Origin: Terana coerulea
Taxonomy: Eukaryota > Basidiomycota > Agaricomycetes > Polyporales > Phanerochaetaceae
Assembly (NCBI GenBank): GCA_024811115.1
Contig: JAKOGH010000323.1
Span: forward strand, 1-29,537
Direction of reading: 5' to 3'
Length of the DNA: 29,537 nucleotides
Part shown: positions 19,314 through 28,536 of the stretch, in pieces
Layout of the letters: every line of letters starts with the position of its first letter
How positions within the stretch are numbered: the stretch's first letter is position 1
Translations under genes and position numbers: made by a program
The notes under the pieces: generated by a model
Databases searched by the model: none
The model's input: the letters and a program-made list of their open reading frames with translations, nothing else
Told to the model about the DNA's origin: nothing

Positions 19314-19640
19314 GTAGCCTATATACGGACGTAATCCACCGTCATGTTTTTTGACAAAGAAAAATGATGCTGCAACTAGTGACTTAGAAGGTTGAATGTA
19401 ACCTTTCTGTTATTCTTCATTGATCCATTCATCTAAGGAGTTCCTCTTTTGGGAGACAGCAGGTATAGTTTAGCCAGCTTGGGAAGAGGCTCCTTTCACA
19501 AAGGCAATCAAATGATTATACGTCTTGTGTACCGGCATATGCTCTGACTTGCGGTTAGAGAACACGTCGCCATACTCATGTAACCATTTAGGTATGTGCA
19601 ACTTCCACTTGACAGTGTCTTCATCATTTGGAATCCTCCA
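19314..19640 (-). pseudogene. Gypsy RT N-terminus, truncated
   Basis: On the minus strand the pieces read PKWLHEYGDVFSNRKSEHMP, HKTYNHLI, SLDEWINEE and [18 protein letters not shown]. This is the start of a Ty3/gypsy RT (the L-P-x-H-x-x-x-D-H-x-I region, then V-x-K-K-D-G-x-L-R-x-C-x-D-Y-R). The RT stops there: the next base toward 19313 is the LTR-derived unit, so the palm, RNase H and integrase are missing. Several stops are present. Confidence 0.75.
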
Positions 19641-20343
19641 AAACCTCATCTATGTTCTTTTCATTGAACATGGCCGGCGCTAACTTCTGCTTATGTGTGG
19701 TCATTGGGGATATTAATGTTCACCCAGTTGATAAATGGATTATCTGTATCCTTATCTCCAAATTCGTTCAGAGAGGATTCCCACAGAAGATCCAACTTGA
19801 GCTGAAGCTTGTCAGTTTCAGCTTTACTAGCTCTTATTTTATGGGCTTAATCAGTAATGCAGCTCTCAGGACATCTGGTAAACTCCAATTTCCCTTTTCC
19901 TAGTCAATCTTAGGGTTGTGTCAGTACAAGAAGTTGTAACCAATTGTCATGTCTTTGTCGTCTAACTGTGTAACATACAGTATACAAGTAGACTTGTGGC
20001 CGCTGATTTGAATATAAGCACAGACATAATCACAAATTTGTCCTGCTTGGTTTGGAGTTTTGTTTGCATTGGTTACGTCAACTCATGCAGACCTTGCCAT
20101 ACGATTAGTTACCAGATGATTTCTTTCAACAAACGATTTGTTGATGAAGTTTGTTGTGGCACCCGAGTCTACTAAAGCCTCAGCCTGCACTTTAAAACCA
20201 TACACCCAAAGCATTTCTGAAAGTCTAAAAGAACATTTCTTGTTGTGAGCTATGCTAGTTACACAAAATTCCAGTACTACTTTGTCCGAATTCACTTGGA
20301 GCCAATAAGGGCATATCATTCCCAGAATGTAGATCACAGGCAT
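19641..20343 (-). pseudogene. Gypsy aspartic protease and link to RT
   Basis: The minus-strand frame 20343-20083 contains AEALVDSGATTNFINKSFVE, the gypsy protease active site with the catalytic Asp codon at 20169-20167. Downstream, in shifted frames, GYNFLY, GNWSLPDVLR and a Lys-rich strand are still visible. Position between the gag zinc knuckle and RT is canonical. Stops and frameshifts make it inactive. Confidence 0.85.
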
Positions 20344-21078
20344 TAGCCTCTACATTTCCTGGGAAAATCTATCTGAGTCCGGCGATTAACCCATGGACGT
20401 CTGCCTGGGCCTGGCTGAGGTTCATTGCTGCGCTCGGTTGCTTCCATTTCAGCAAGCTCAGATTTGCTTGGCTTATGGATGCTCACTGAGTTGACTTCGA
20501 CGTTGCTGGGGGAAGCATGGTTGTCAACATTGGATATAGAGCTCAAAAGCTCTATGAGACAGTTTTGAAGGAGGGCTTGCCTTTCAACTTGGAATCAGAG
20601 TTTCCACCGGAACCAGAAGCACCGCTGCTTTAGTTCCTGTTGCCATTATTGCTGCCAGAGGACGATGGGGACGACAACAAAGAACCTTTGCCAGAGTTGG
20701 CATTCTTCAGGTTGTTGTAGCAGTCATTTGTGTTGTGAGTTTTGGTGTGCGAGCTTTTACCCTTACCAGAGCAGATTTAGCAGAACTTGCATTTGCTGGA
20801 TGTTTCTGCCTGGTTGGTTTCCTTCGCCTTGCCCTTGCCTTTACCCTTTGACTGTTCGTTTGCCTCCGCTGTGTTCTTACTAGTGCTGTTGTTGCTAAAC
20901 ACCGAACTTTTGACCGTTCTGGGTGGAGCTCCTTGTATAGCTGCAACAAAGTATCGAGATAGGCTTCCCATTTCTTGGGCTCAGCGCCACTAAGAGACAG
21001 GACAACCATTGTCTGGGGCATATCCTGGAGAAGCACTCCTTTAATCTTATTGATGTGCAGCTTGTCCTGGTACTCCAC
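20344..21078 (-). pseudogene. Gypsy gag C-terminus with zinc knuckle, broken
   Basis: The minus strand holds a Lys/Gly-rich stretch (EQSKGKGKGKAKETNQAE), then KCKFC, a stop, and HTKTHNTNDC. That is the C-x2-C...H-x4-C residues of a retroviral zinc knuckle with longer spacing, interrupted by TAA. A Ser/Gly/Asn tail and a helical segment follow before protease. The region binds element RNA. It is spread over two frames. Confidence 0.75.
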
Positions 21079-21147
21079 GATCCGAGCCAGAGTCTTGTAC
21101 TTCTCCGCGTATTGGACAAAGTCTTTCCAGACCAGATCCTTGTTGTT

Positions 21148-21856
21148 TTAGAAGTTATTGAGTTCCTCTTTGGCACTTTGTTTCTCACTGCACTGCCCAT
21201 ATATACCCTGCATCTCCTTGATGAATTCGAGCCGTATTCCAATAGGCTGGTTATTCCGCAACTTGTCTGCATAGGACTTTATATAAGTTGCGGCAGTGCC
21301 GCACAGACAGCTGAGGGACAAAACAATGCATTGCTTGTCTGTTGCAATCTGTGTATGCTTGCAATACAAGGTGATGTGGTTCAACCACTCTTTGAGGCTA
21401 TTCTTCACGTCATCAAAGGTGGGAGGATCAGGCATCTTTGGGACGTGCCCACCGCTGCCTCCATCTGCAGGAATTTTGTTGACTTGGGCCTTATAAGCCT
21501 CAATAGTAGACTTGTAAGCTTTTACAAGCTTTTCCAAAGACCGAATCTTCGAGGCTTGCTCGAGAGCTGTATTCTCCAGCTCCTCAATCCGGTGTTGCTG
21601 GTTGTCAGTCACTTCATAGGTTGTATTATGCACACGGTTGAAGTGGCCTGACATGTCAGTGACATGTCCTTGCACAAAGTCCATGCTAATTCAAACAGAC
21701 TGAGAAAAAGCATTCTGGCGCTATGTGGAGAATAGCTGCCAACTGTGCATCGCTAAAGAGAGCAGAGTTAGTGTCAACATTGCGCAGGAAAGCTGCTACA
21801 GGGTTGGCAATGACCTCCGTAGTGCAGTCAGGAACAAATTTGGTGAAAGAAAACAT
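21148..21856 (-). pseudogene. Gypsy gag N-terminus and capsid region, broken in two frames
   Basis: A clean 56-codon frame (21856-21686, MFSFTKFVPDCTTEVIANPV...) ends in TAG two bases before the ATG of the 178-codon frame 21684-21148. I read them as one gag separated by a frameshift. The second frame has a coiled coil (about residues 25-65, QQHRIEELENTALEQASKIR) and then a capsid-like helical block (PTFDDVKNSLKEWLNHITLY...IGIRLEFIKEMQGIYG) like the retrotransposon gag family. Gag would assemble the particle. Confidence 0.75.
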
Positions 21857-22025
21857 TTCTGCTCTTCATATTAGTGCCAATTTGATAAAACTTCCAATAC
21901 AAAAGGTCAAGTTGGTTGTTGCATGCTAGCCAGTTGTTCTGAGTAGTAAATGCAGAGTTTAATTAGCAGTTTTGGAGATTGTTACATCAAGTGCTGCTAG
22001 TTTACTACAAATCTCCATGAATCTA

Positions 22026-22900
22026 CTATTTAGGTTTGTAAATGAAACCTTTCCAATACGCTTCAGCGCTCGGCAACTCTTTCCACTGTTTATTATCCAA
22101 CTTCTGCCTTACCAAGTCCAGATTCTTGTAGATGTTCTGGAACTCGTCATACCAGCCCCAGAGCTTGTTCCAAATCTCCTCAGGCATCTGCACCTTTTTG
22201 GCGCTGACCAGTGTCCTGCAGTGAGTCCTCCTCGCAGAGTTTCTCAAAGACCAGGTCAAGGCAAACTTTCGTTGCCTCGAGCATTGGCTAGAGTTCGTTG
22301 GAACGTTTGAGCAGCTTTGTTCAATGAAAATGAAGCTTTGCTGAGGGCGGCTTGGGAACCTGATACTCTTTGCAAGGTGCGAGTCATTCAATGTGTAGTG
22401 GCGAGGGGTTAGAGAGGCGGTTGAGCAGCTCTTTTTAACGCTGCTTGAATAGGGCGTAAGACTCAATGCGCTTGAGTAATGCATTAGCCTGAGCCTCCTC
22501 TGTAAGCTGCTTACTCTCCTCAGAAGTGAGAGGATAAGAGTGCGGCTTAGGAATGTTGGGGTTGTAAACCTTTCAAGGCTTACAAATATTGGCGATATTT
22601 GGCTCAGATCTCCTTTGAAGGAGAGATGCATTCATGAAGTCCCAAAGGCTCGTTCTTCGCATAGATAGTGAACACAGGAGGCACTTTTGGCATGGCTGCT
22701 TAACAATGGCATCAGTACTGGTCTCTATTTCAGCAGACATGGTACAGAACATGGTGAACAAACAAAATGACTCGCTGAGGTTGTGCGGTCTTGATGCATA
22801 CAATCGGTAGTGTCAATGACGGCCTGGTTTCTCTCACTAGGTTTGGAGGTACTAACTCAATTAAGAGTGGTATGGGGGTCTCTGACACAGTTTCAGCCAT
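22026..22900 (-). pseudogene. Extra ORF upstream of gypsy gag, unknown function
   Basis: The minus strand starts with a clean 56-codon frame, MAETVSETPIPLLIELVPPN (22900-22730). An overlapping frame from ATG 22740 (MSAEIETSTDAIVKQP) runs to about 22200 through TGA/TAA stops with consistent protein character (YNPNIPKPHSYPLTSEESKQ, ALLKRIESYALFKQR, LLKRSNEL). A third frame ends EIWNKLWGWYDEFQNIYKNL...WKGFIYKPK at 22026. It lies between the LTR region and gag, is Lys/Glu/Leu-rich and partly coiled coil, and resembles no domain I know. It may be an accessory ORF or a long gag N-terminal extension; the ~170-base gap before the gag ATG favours a separate ORF. Confidence 0.5.
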
Positions 22901-23360
22901 GCAGTGAAAGGTTTTCGAGCCAATATTGCATTGACTCTATGCTCGCCCCAAACTGGTTTGCTGTCAACACCTAAAGGCTTATAGCTGCAACTACCTGAAG
23001 GTAAGTTACATCAGAATGTTGCTCCACGCTATACAGCACAGCAAGCACCTCTTTACATCTAAAGATCAGTATGAAGATCAGCATGCTGCCAAAATGGCAG
23101 CCCACAGCCTAAGCTATGGTGCTTCTCAACAATATATAGCATAGTCCCGGCGACAACTGTCATACAGAGGCCATAGTCCAGAACAGTTCCAGACCTGAGT
23201 CCTGGATTCTATGTTTGTATAAGGCATATCCCTGATGTCCATGCAACAAGCATATGGCAAACTGATCTAGCCTCTTGTAACGCTGTGTGATGACTTAGTG
23301 ACATGTCCCGTGACTTGATGTTACACTCTAAGCGCTGTAGACTAGCACTGAGGGAAATTT
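22901..23360 (-). repeat. 5' LTR region of the minus-strand gypsy element
   Basis: 23165-23360 matches 19109-19308 of the LTR-derived unit in the same orientation, starting AAATTTCCCTCAG and including the CACTCTAAGCGCT stretch on the plus strand. Beyond 23164, toward gag, the sequence diverges, although a TATATATTG box and CTGTGGGCT remain in similar order. The exact LTR end and primer site are not defined. GTTGACAGCAAACC near 22970 is a possible junction. Confidence 0.6.
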
Positions 23361-23442
23361 GTAACGCTTATATTTTATAAAATATGCTGGATGTCAATAA
23401 TAATGGTTTACTTACCAAAGCTTGGCTGTAAGAGATGGATGG

Positions 23443-23905
23443 CATGCACAGACTGGTGCAAACAAGCACACTGCCAATGCACAAGAGACCAACACGCATA
23501 AAGTGACACGGAGAGCGCACTGCTGATACTAAGGGCCTGGCGCGCAACATGAGGGCTAGGACAGTGGGCGTACATAAGCATGATGCCAACAGCTACACAC
23601 CAACCAATGCAGGCAAGCGTGCCAATGACGCAAGGAGCCAGCACATGAAATAAGGGGCCTGGATGGCGACCTGTGCACCCACTGCACTGACGCACGCATA
23701 AAACCCCAACATCGGTGTGCACAGATCGGCGCAGGCGAGCGCACTGCCGATGCACAAAGGACCAATGCTCACAGAGTGACGCAGGGGAGTGCGCCGTCAA
23801 TACAAAGGCCTGGCGCACAACACGAGGGGCTAGGGAATAATGAACATGAGCACAACGCCCGACGGCTGCATGCAAGACGTGGCGAAGAACGGTGAGCAAG
23901 TGAGT
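23443..23905. repeat. Minisatellite-like imperfect direct repeat, ~270-bp period
   Basis: Words recur in order about 270 bases apart: CACTGCCAATGCACAA at ~23470 and CACTGCCGATGCACAAAG at ~23742; GGCCTGGCGCGCAACATGAG at ~23535 and GGCCTGGCGCACAACACGAG at ~23808. A more diverged partial unit lies between them. One minus-strand frame stays open through the array for 228 codons and translates to repeated Cys/His/Ser-rich units, which I take to follow from the repeat and not to be a gene. Confidence 0.65.
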
Positions 23906-23920
23906 ACAGCACCAGTCTGC

Positions 23921-23964
23921 ATGCTTGCCTGCACTGTGTGAGCTGGCACAGTGCAGGCAAGCAT
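23921..23964. repeat. Perfect 18-bp hairpin with 8-base loop
   Basis: ATGCTTGCCTGCACTGTG at 23921-23938 is exactly complementary to 23947-23964, with the loop TGAGCTGG. It sits at the outer end of the ~380-bp repeat copy. The corresponding sequence near 29480 is much less palindromic. Confidence 0.9.
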
Positions 23965-23984
23965 AGCACTTGAAGTATAGTAAA

Positions 23985-24364
23985 AGTAGTCTGCTCTGTT
24001 GGGTAGTTTGGTTATGTATGTAGATAACTGACCATGCAATATAATATATTAGCTCAGATTGGCAAGGGGAGTTTTTGGATGACTGGCCAAGCAATAGCTA
24101 TATTGTAGCTTAAGGAATACAAAAGCAACTGGATAGTGCATAGTTAGGAACACAATAGGACAGTAAGGAAATAAATAGCTGAGAAGGAGGACTAATTGCC
24201 CTAATATATAGAATAATTAAGACAATTAGCAAAGAACCTCACTAAACTGCCTTATTGGCCTTATGTATCTATTTATCTAGTTGTGTTACTTTGATGCTTA
24301 TGTGCAATAAATTAGTGCTTATCAGCAGGCATTAGGTAGAAATAGTAGGGGGTTGTTTCGGATG
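23985..24364 (-). repeat. Dispersed ~380-bp repeat, copy A (inverted to copy B)
   Basis: The reverse complement starts CATCCGAAACAACCCCCTAC and matches 29082-29460 over its full length with scattered differences, including the CTGATAAGCACTAAT and CACAACTAGATAAATAGATA stretches. It is AT-rich and non-coding. Its terminus is of the same CATYYGRAAAAACC type as the ends at 1670, 9374 and 13138. Confidence 0.8.
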
Positions 24365-24419
24365 AAACTGGTGGGTGCTGACAGCACCGAAGGGACTGAA
24401 GTGCACTGAAATAGCTTCA

Positions 24420-24468
24420 TCAGTACCTGTTAGTACTATTCAGCGCTAATGCAACTTTGCTGATGCAG
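24420..24468 (-). pseudogene. Downstream part of the ORF interrupted by the TA element
   Basis: If the 24471-28534 element and one TA are removed, the minus-strand ORF described at 28537-28827 continues here in frame for 16 more codons (CISKVALALNSTNRY) to a TGA at 24422-24420. A GTACTG just before the stop could alternatively be a splice donor. The product is unrecognised. Confidence 0.4.
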
Positions 24469-24682
24469 TACAGTTGGTGGGAAGGCCAAGCAAGAAATTC
24501 CAACTGATGGGCATTATGTCGGCTGTCAGTGCTTACTAGTCCTCTTTCTCCTGGCTGTGCACGCGGTGCTAAAGAGACTTTATAGCTTCAACTCACCATT
24601 TATGGCTCTAATAGGGGTATTATATCTAAGATGTGTAGAGCAGCATATTGCAAAACATATAAATTGGCACAGAGATGCTTAA

Positions 24683-25019
24683 GATAGACTGACGTGAATT
24701 CTGACTATGTCATGTGCTTAAGTGCTGTTACGCTTGGCTAGCGCAAAACTGTGCAAAAAAACTCCTCCATGACTATTAGAGTAGGCAAAAGTGTATCTAG
24801 TCGATATTTGATATAGCTCATATGTATATTTAACAAGTCAAACATCTTAAAATATATGAATTTGGCCAGAGGAGTTTATATTTTAGTACCAGAGACTCTG
24901 GCAGAATAGCTGCATGATAATAAGTGAAGGGGACTTATAACACAGGTTTGCTACTTTTCAGAGCTTGCACTTGATGGTTACAGTATGATGACAGCTGTTG
25001 GAATTCACGTAGATCTATC
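24683..25019. mobile_element. 337-bp TTAA-flanked non-autonomous element (piggyBac-like)
   Basis: TTAA occurs at 24679-24682 and 25020-25023. Between them the ends are inverted: GATAGACTGACGTGAATTC and, on the other strand, GATAGATCTACGTGAATTC. The opposite arm of the host element at ~27640 has the same flanks with a single TTAA and no insert, so it serves as an empty site. TTAA target duplication is diagnostic of the piggyBac superfamily. No ORF inside. Confidence 0.8.
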
Positions 25020-25220
25020 TTAAAATTGTGTTTGCTGTCAGGCACCTAAATGAACCCAGGCGTTAAAGCTATTCAGATATAGCTATCTGGAGATAAAGTC
25101 ATCCTTTCATAATCAGTGTAACTAACAATAAGTAAGCATCTGTTCTTGTTCAATCAACTGCAAGGCTTCTTTATATCACTCATATTTGCGTAAAGCTGCT
25201 GAACCATTTTCCTCACCGCC

Positions 25221-25399
25221 ATGCTCTACAAGGTCCGTCTATTCCACAGCAACACAGAAGACATCACATCAGTGTAAGCAATGACAATATGTAACATGCA
25301 CTACTACTGGTTTCGTGCTCTAGGTCTGATCATCACCAAATGCATTACCTTTGCCGCGCTCTATGCCTCAATCCTTCAACACAGAAAGAGGTCATGTAA
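25221..25399 (+). CDS. Short spliced ORF just inside the left arm, unknown function
   Basis: ATG at 25221 sits in a good fungal start context (CACCGCCATG), about 57 bases inside the left inverted arm. Exon 25221-25273 (MLYKVRLFHSNTEDITS) ends at a GTAAGC donor. The 50-base intron, 25274-25323, ends GCTCTAG, and exon 25324-25399 continues in phase (SDHHQMHYLCRALCLNPSTQ) to TAA, giving 42 residues. The same frame stays open after the TAA up to about 25450 (LHKEMQIGVQHAR), where a GTATGT follows, so the TAA may be a mutation in a longer gene. The place just inside the arm is where an element-encoded gene would start. No family recognised. Confidence 0.35.
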
Positions 25400-26572
25400 T
25401 TCAGAAAGAATGTATTGCACAAGGAAATGCAAATAGGAGTACAGCACGCAAGGGTATGTCTTCATCTAGGGTGCCTGTGGACAGTAGTTAAAGGGGGCGC
25501 AGGAATTAAGCGCCCAAACCCAATAAGAGGGGAGAGAAATGGGGCTGGGCAAGCTTACACATATTTTTGCTGCATAATATTTTGCCTACAACAGCAGCAA
25601 AAATGGATCAAAATGGGGTAATCCACGCAACCTCGAGTTAAATGCGAGAGAAAACTCAACAAGAAGCTTTAGCATAGCTTTGCCTCCATCAATGTGACTT
25701 TGGAGCTGTATATGTGTAGCTGCTTAACATTGAAATTGGGTTGAGAATGTACACTTTGCTATAGAATAGTTCTAAATAATTAAAGCAGCAGTAAAACATG
25801 CTTTCAAAAACAACTTACATGCACTTCAAGCATTGTAAGACACTACAAAAACCTAGCTGTAGAAAGTAGTAACTGGTATTACCATTGAATCACCACATGC
25901 ACCTTCCATATATGGCAGGTCCAGAAGAGAGGGGTACTTCAAAGAGCCCTAAATGCAAAAATGAACATCAGGTCATAATTCATTTTTATGCACCTCCTTT
26001 GACTGTAATAGCAGATAAAGTGGTGAAACAGGCCCTAGTCCAAGTATGCATAGGTAGGGATGGAATTGGAGTGCAATATGCTTTTGAGATTGGCTTATAC
26101 TAATAACAAGATTTGTCAGCTTAGTTATATCTGCTATTTAACTGCTCTCATCCTTTTTCTGACGGTGGCCCAAATGCGGTCTGGTTTTGCACTGCAGGTG
26201 CTAGAAGAACACCTCGTCTGACGTCTGTAAGCACTAGAGATGCATGCCAAATATAGTAGCTGTGGCAAGTGGCGTGCTTATGTTGAGCATTGCCTGCGCA
26301 AGCTTGGGTGCAGCACGCCGGCAGCTTCTACGACAGCTCAATAATATGGCATGCTATGTTTTCAACTTTGGGCTCTTGCAGCAGCATCAAACGTAAATTG
26401 CATGTCTCTGGGCAATTCGCGTAAAACAAAAAGTGTGGCTATGTTTGGCACCTTCCTAGTGCCACACATGAGCGAGCATTTCTCACACCTCTTGCATCGC
26501 CTTTGACTGCCCAAAGGACTACCACTCAAACATGCCTTTATAAGTAGACTTTTGAACATCAGCTAGAGTGAG
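25400..26572. other. Interior of the TA element, no recognised gene
   Basis: Plus-strand pieces with protein character are present (25885-26103, including KVVKQALVQVCIGRDGIGVQ), with CAG acceptors and GT donors around them. A minus-strand Cys-rich frame lies at 26559-26362 (RRCKRCEKCSLMCG). No transposase DDE signature could be pieced together. I regard this as decayed element or captured gene sequence. Confidence 0.3.
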
Positions 26573-27237
26573 TAGTGTTGCCGAAGTTCAGTTCAGTTCA
26601 GTTCGGGCCCATTTTGTCAGAACCAGGCAGAACCAAGTGTTTAGTAGCCGAACCTGAACCGAACTGAACTGAACCAGTATGAACTGGTTCGGTTGGTTCA
26701 GTTCAGGGTTCGAACTGGTTCGAACCATTGAACCATGTATATATCAGCTTTACTCTGTCAAATCAGTATAATTGCAATGGTAGATGATAATAGAGTTATA
26801 TATTGACATCTAGAAGAGTTTGTATAGTGCAAAAGCCTTACATTATGATGTTTTGAAGCTCAGTGTCTGATAGAGGCTGCCAGTTGCCATTTTTGGCAGC
26901 TATTGATGGCATCATGTATACACCAAAACATAAGCAGAGCAACATTTGATGCTCAGTTTACAAGCACAACAATGAAAAAATAGTTTAGACATGCTACAGT
27001 AAGTAAGTTCATGTACTTTTCTCATGAATCCCAGTATAAATACACTACATAACATGTACATGGTTCATGGTTCGAACCAGTTTGAACTTGGTTTGGGGTG
27101 TGACAGCCATGCCCCAAACCAAGAACTGAACCAAGTTACCTAGAGGCTGAACCAGAACTGAACCAAACTGAACCACATGGTTTGGTTCATTGGTTCTAGT
27201 TCGAACTACCAAACCAAACTGAACTTTGGCAACACTA
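26573..27237 (+). mobile_element. hAT MITE copy 1 (665 bp)
   Basis: It opens TAGTGTTGCCGAAGTTCAGT and closes in the inverse (ACTGAACTTTGGCAACACTA). It is flanked by 8-base duplications AGAGTGAG (26565-26572) and AGGGTGAG (27238-27245), one mismatch. TAGTGTTG termini with an 8-bp duplication are diagnostic of the hAT superfamily. The outer ~150 bases on each side are tandem GGTTC/GAACC words; the centre is unique AT-rich sequence without an ORF. It shares that centre with copy 2 in inverse orientation. Confidence 0.9.
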
Positions 27238-27298
27238 AGGGTGAGGCAAATGCAGTGCTGCTTACCTATCATAAAGAAAAGCATTGACTTGGAGCACT

Positions 27299-27487
27299 TT
27301 AAAGCTTAGGCAACAAGGCAAGAAGTAGGCCAAGAGTACTCAAAATTTCTATCCAGTGCCAATTGCAATTTGTAAGCTGATTGTAAATGGTTTCATACCT
27401 TATAAAATATGCATCATACAAAGTTTTACGATGCACTGTAAAACCTGTAAGCTCTTGCAATAAGTACACTGTTAGATAGTCCTGCAC
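27299..27487 (-). CDS. Unrecognised minus-strand ORF in the TA element interior
   Basis: The open frame encodes MQDYLTVYLLQELTGFTVHR and continues YNQLTNCNWHWIEILSTLGL. In the same frame it extends upstream to about 27535 (SVCSRLISCKLRHPASAVQD), running into the right inverted arm. An AAGGTATGAAACC inside could be a splice donor. It has protein-like composition but no domain I can name. It may be an exon of the element's own gene, with the Cys-rich frame at 26559-26362 as a later exon split off by the hAT insertion. Confidence 0.25.
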   Translation of the reverse strand: MQDYLTVYLLQELTGFTVHRKTLYDAYFIRYETIYNQLTNCNWHWIEILSTLGLLLALLPKL

Positions 27488-27823
27488 TGCACTGGCAGGA
27501 TGCCTTAGCTTGCAGCTGATTAGACGAGAACAGACGCTTACTCGTTGTCAGTTGCGCTGATTATGGAAGGATAGCTTTATCTCTAGATAGCTATATCTGG
27601 ATAGCCTTAACATCTGGGTTCATTTAGGCGCCTGACAGCAAACACGATTTTAAGTATTTCTGCGCCGATTTATATGTTCTGCGGTATGCTGCTCTATACA
27701 TCTCAGATATAATACCCCTGTTAGAGCTACAAACGGTGGGTTGAAGCTATAAAGTCTCTCCAGGCACTGCGTGCGCAGCCGTGGGAAAGAGGACTAGTAA
27801 GCGCTGATAGCTGACATGATGCC

Positions 27824-28487
27824 TAGTGTTGCCGAAGTTCAGTTCGGTTCGGTTCAGAACCAGAACCGATGAACCGAACCGTGTGGTTCAGTTTGGTTCA
27901 GTTCTGGTTCGGCCTCTAGATAACTTGGTTCGGTTCTTGGTTCGGGCATGGCTGTCAGCTCTGAACCAAGTTCGAACCGGTTCGAACCGTGAACCATGTA
28001 TATGTTATGTAGTGTATTTGTACTGGGATTCATAGAGAAAAGTACATGAACTTACTTACTATAGCATGTCTAAACTATTTTTTCATTGTTGTGCTTGTAA
28101 ACTGAGCATCAAATGTCACTCTGCTTATGTTTTGGTGTATATATGATGCCATCAATAGCTGCCAAAAAGGCAACTGGCAGCCTCTATCAGACACTGAGCT
28201 TCAAAACATCATAATGTAAGGCTTTTGCACTATACAAACTCTTCTAGATGTCAATATATAACTCTATTATAATCTACCATTGCAATTATACTGATTTGAC
28301 AGAGTAAAGCTGATATATACATGGTTCAATGGTTCGAACCAGTTCGAACCCTGAACTGAACCAACCGAACCAGTTCATACTGGTTCAGTTCAGTTCGGTT
28401 CAGGTTCGGCTGCTAAACACTTGGTTCTGGTTCTGGTTCTGACAAAAATGGACCCGAACCGAACTGAACTGAACTTCGGCAACACTA
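27824..28487 (-). mobile_element. hAT MITE copy 2 (664 bp), in the right arm of the TA element
   Basis: The ends are TAGTGTTGCCGAAGTTCAGT and its exact inverse, flanked by perfect 8-base duplications ATGATGCC at 27816-27823 and 28488-28495. The matching left arm (GGGCATTATGTC near 24510) lacks the insert and serves as an empty site. Its sequence is the reverse complement of copy 1 over the whole length with minor differences. No ORF of its own. Confidence 0.95.
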
Positions 28488-28536
28488 ATGATGCCCATCA
28501 GTTGGAATTTCTTGCTTGGCCTTCCCGCCAACTGTA

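Larger units (their letters stand above)
24471..28534. mobile_element. 4.06-kb DNA element with ~354-bp inverted arms and TA flanks
   Basis: The ends are inverted copies: CAGTTGGTGGGAAGGCCAAG at 24471 and its inverse, CTTGGCCTTCCCGCCAACTG, ending at 28534, each flanked by TA. The arms run 24471-25164 and 27509-28534. After removing the nested insertions (337 bp plus TTAA on the left, 664 bp plus 8 on the right) they are 353 and 354 bp long and collinear. TA flanks and a CAGTTG start fit the Tc1/mariner/pogo supergroup, but no transposase is recognised in the interior, so the class is inferred from ends only. It interrupts an ORF on the minus strand. Confidence 0.75.

Noticed and set aside
21055..21651. 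198-codon plus-strand frame
   Set aside because: Antisense to the gypsy gag coiled-coil and capsid region.
23443..23905. CRISPR-like spaced repeats
   Set aside because: Long, imperfect repeats without unique spacers of constant length, in a eukaryotic context.
23408..24094. 228-codon minus-strand open frame
   Set aside because: It runs through the minisatellite, the hairpin and into repeat copy A. The repeated peptide units reflect the DNA repeat, and no domain is visible.
27826..28035. Plus-strand ORF inside hAT copy 2
   Set aside because: Translation of tandem GGTTCG words in the MITE end; not a gene.
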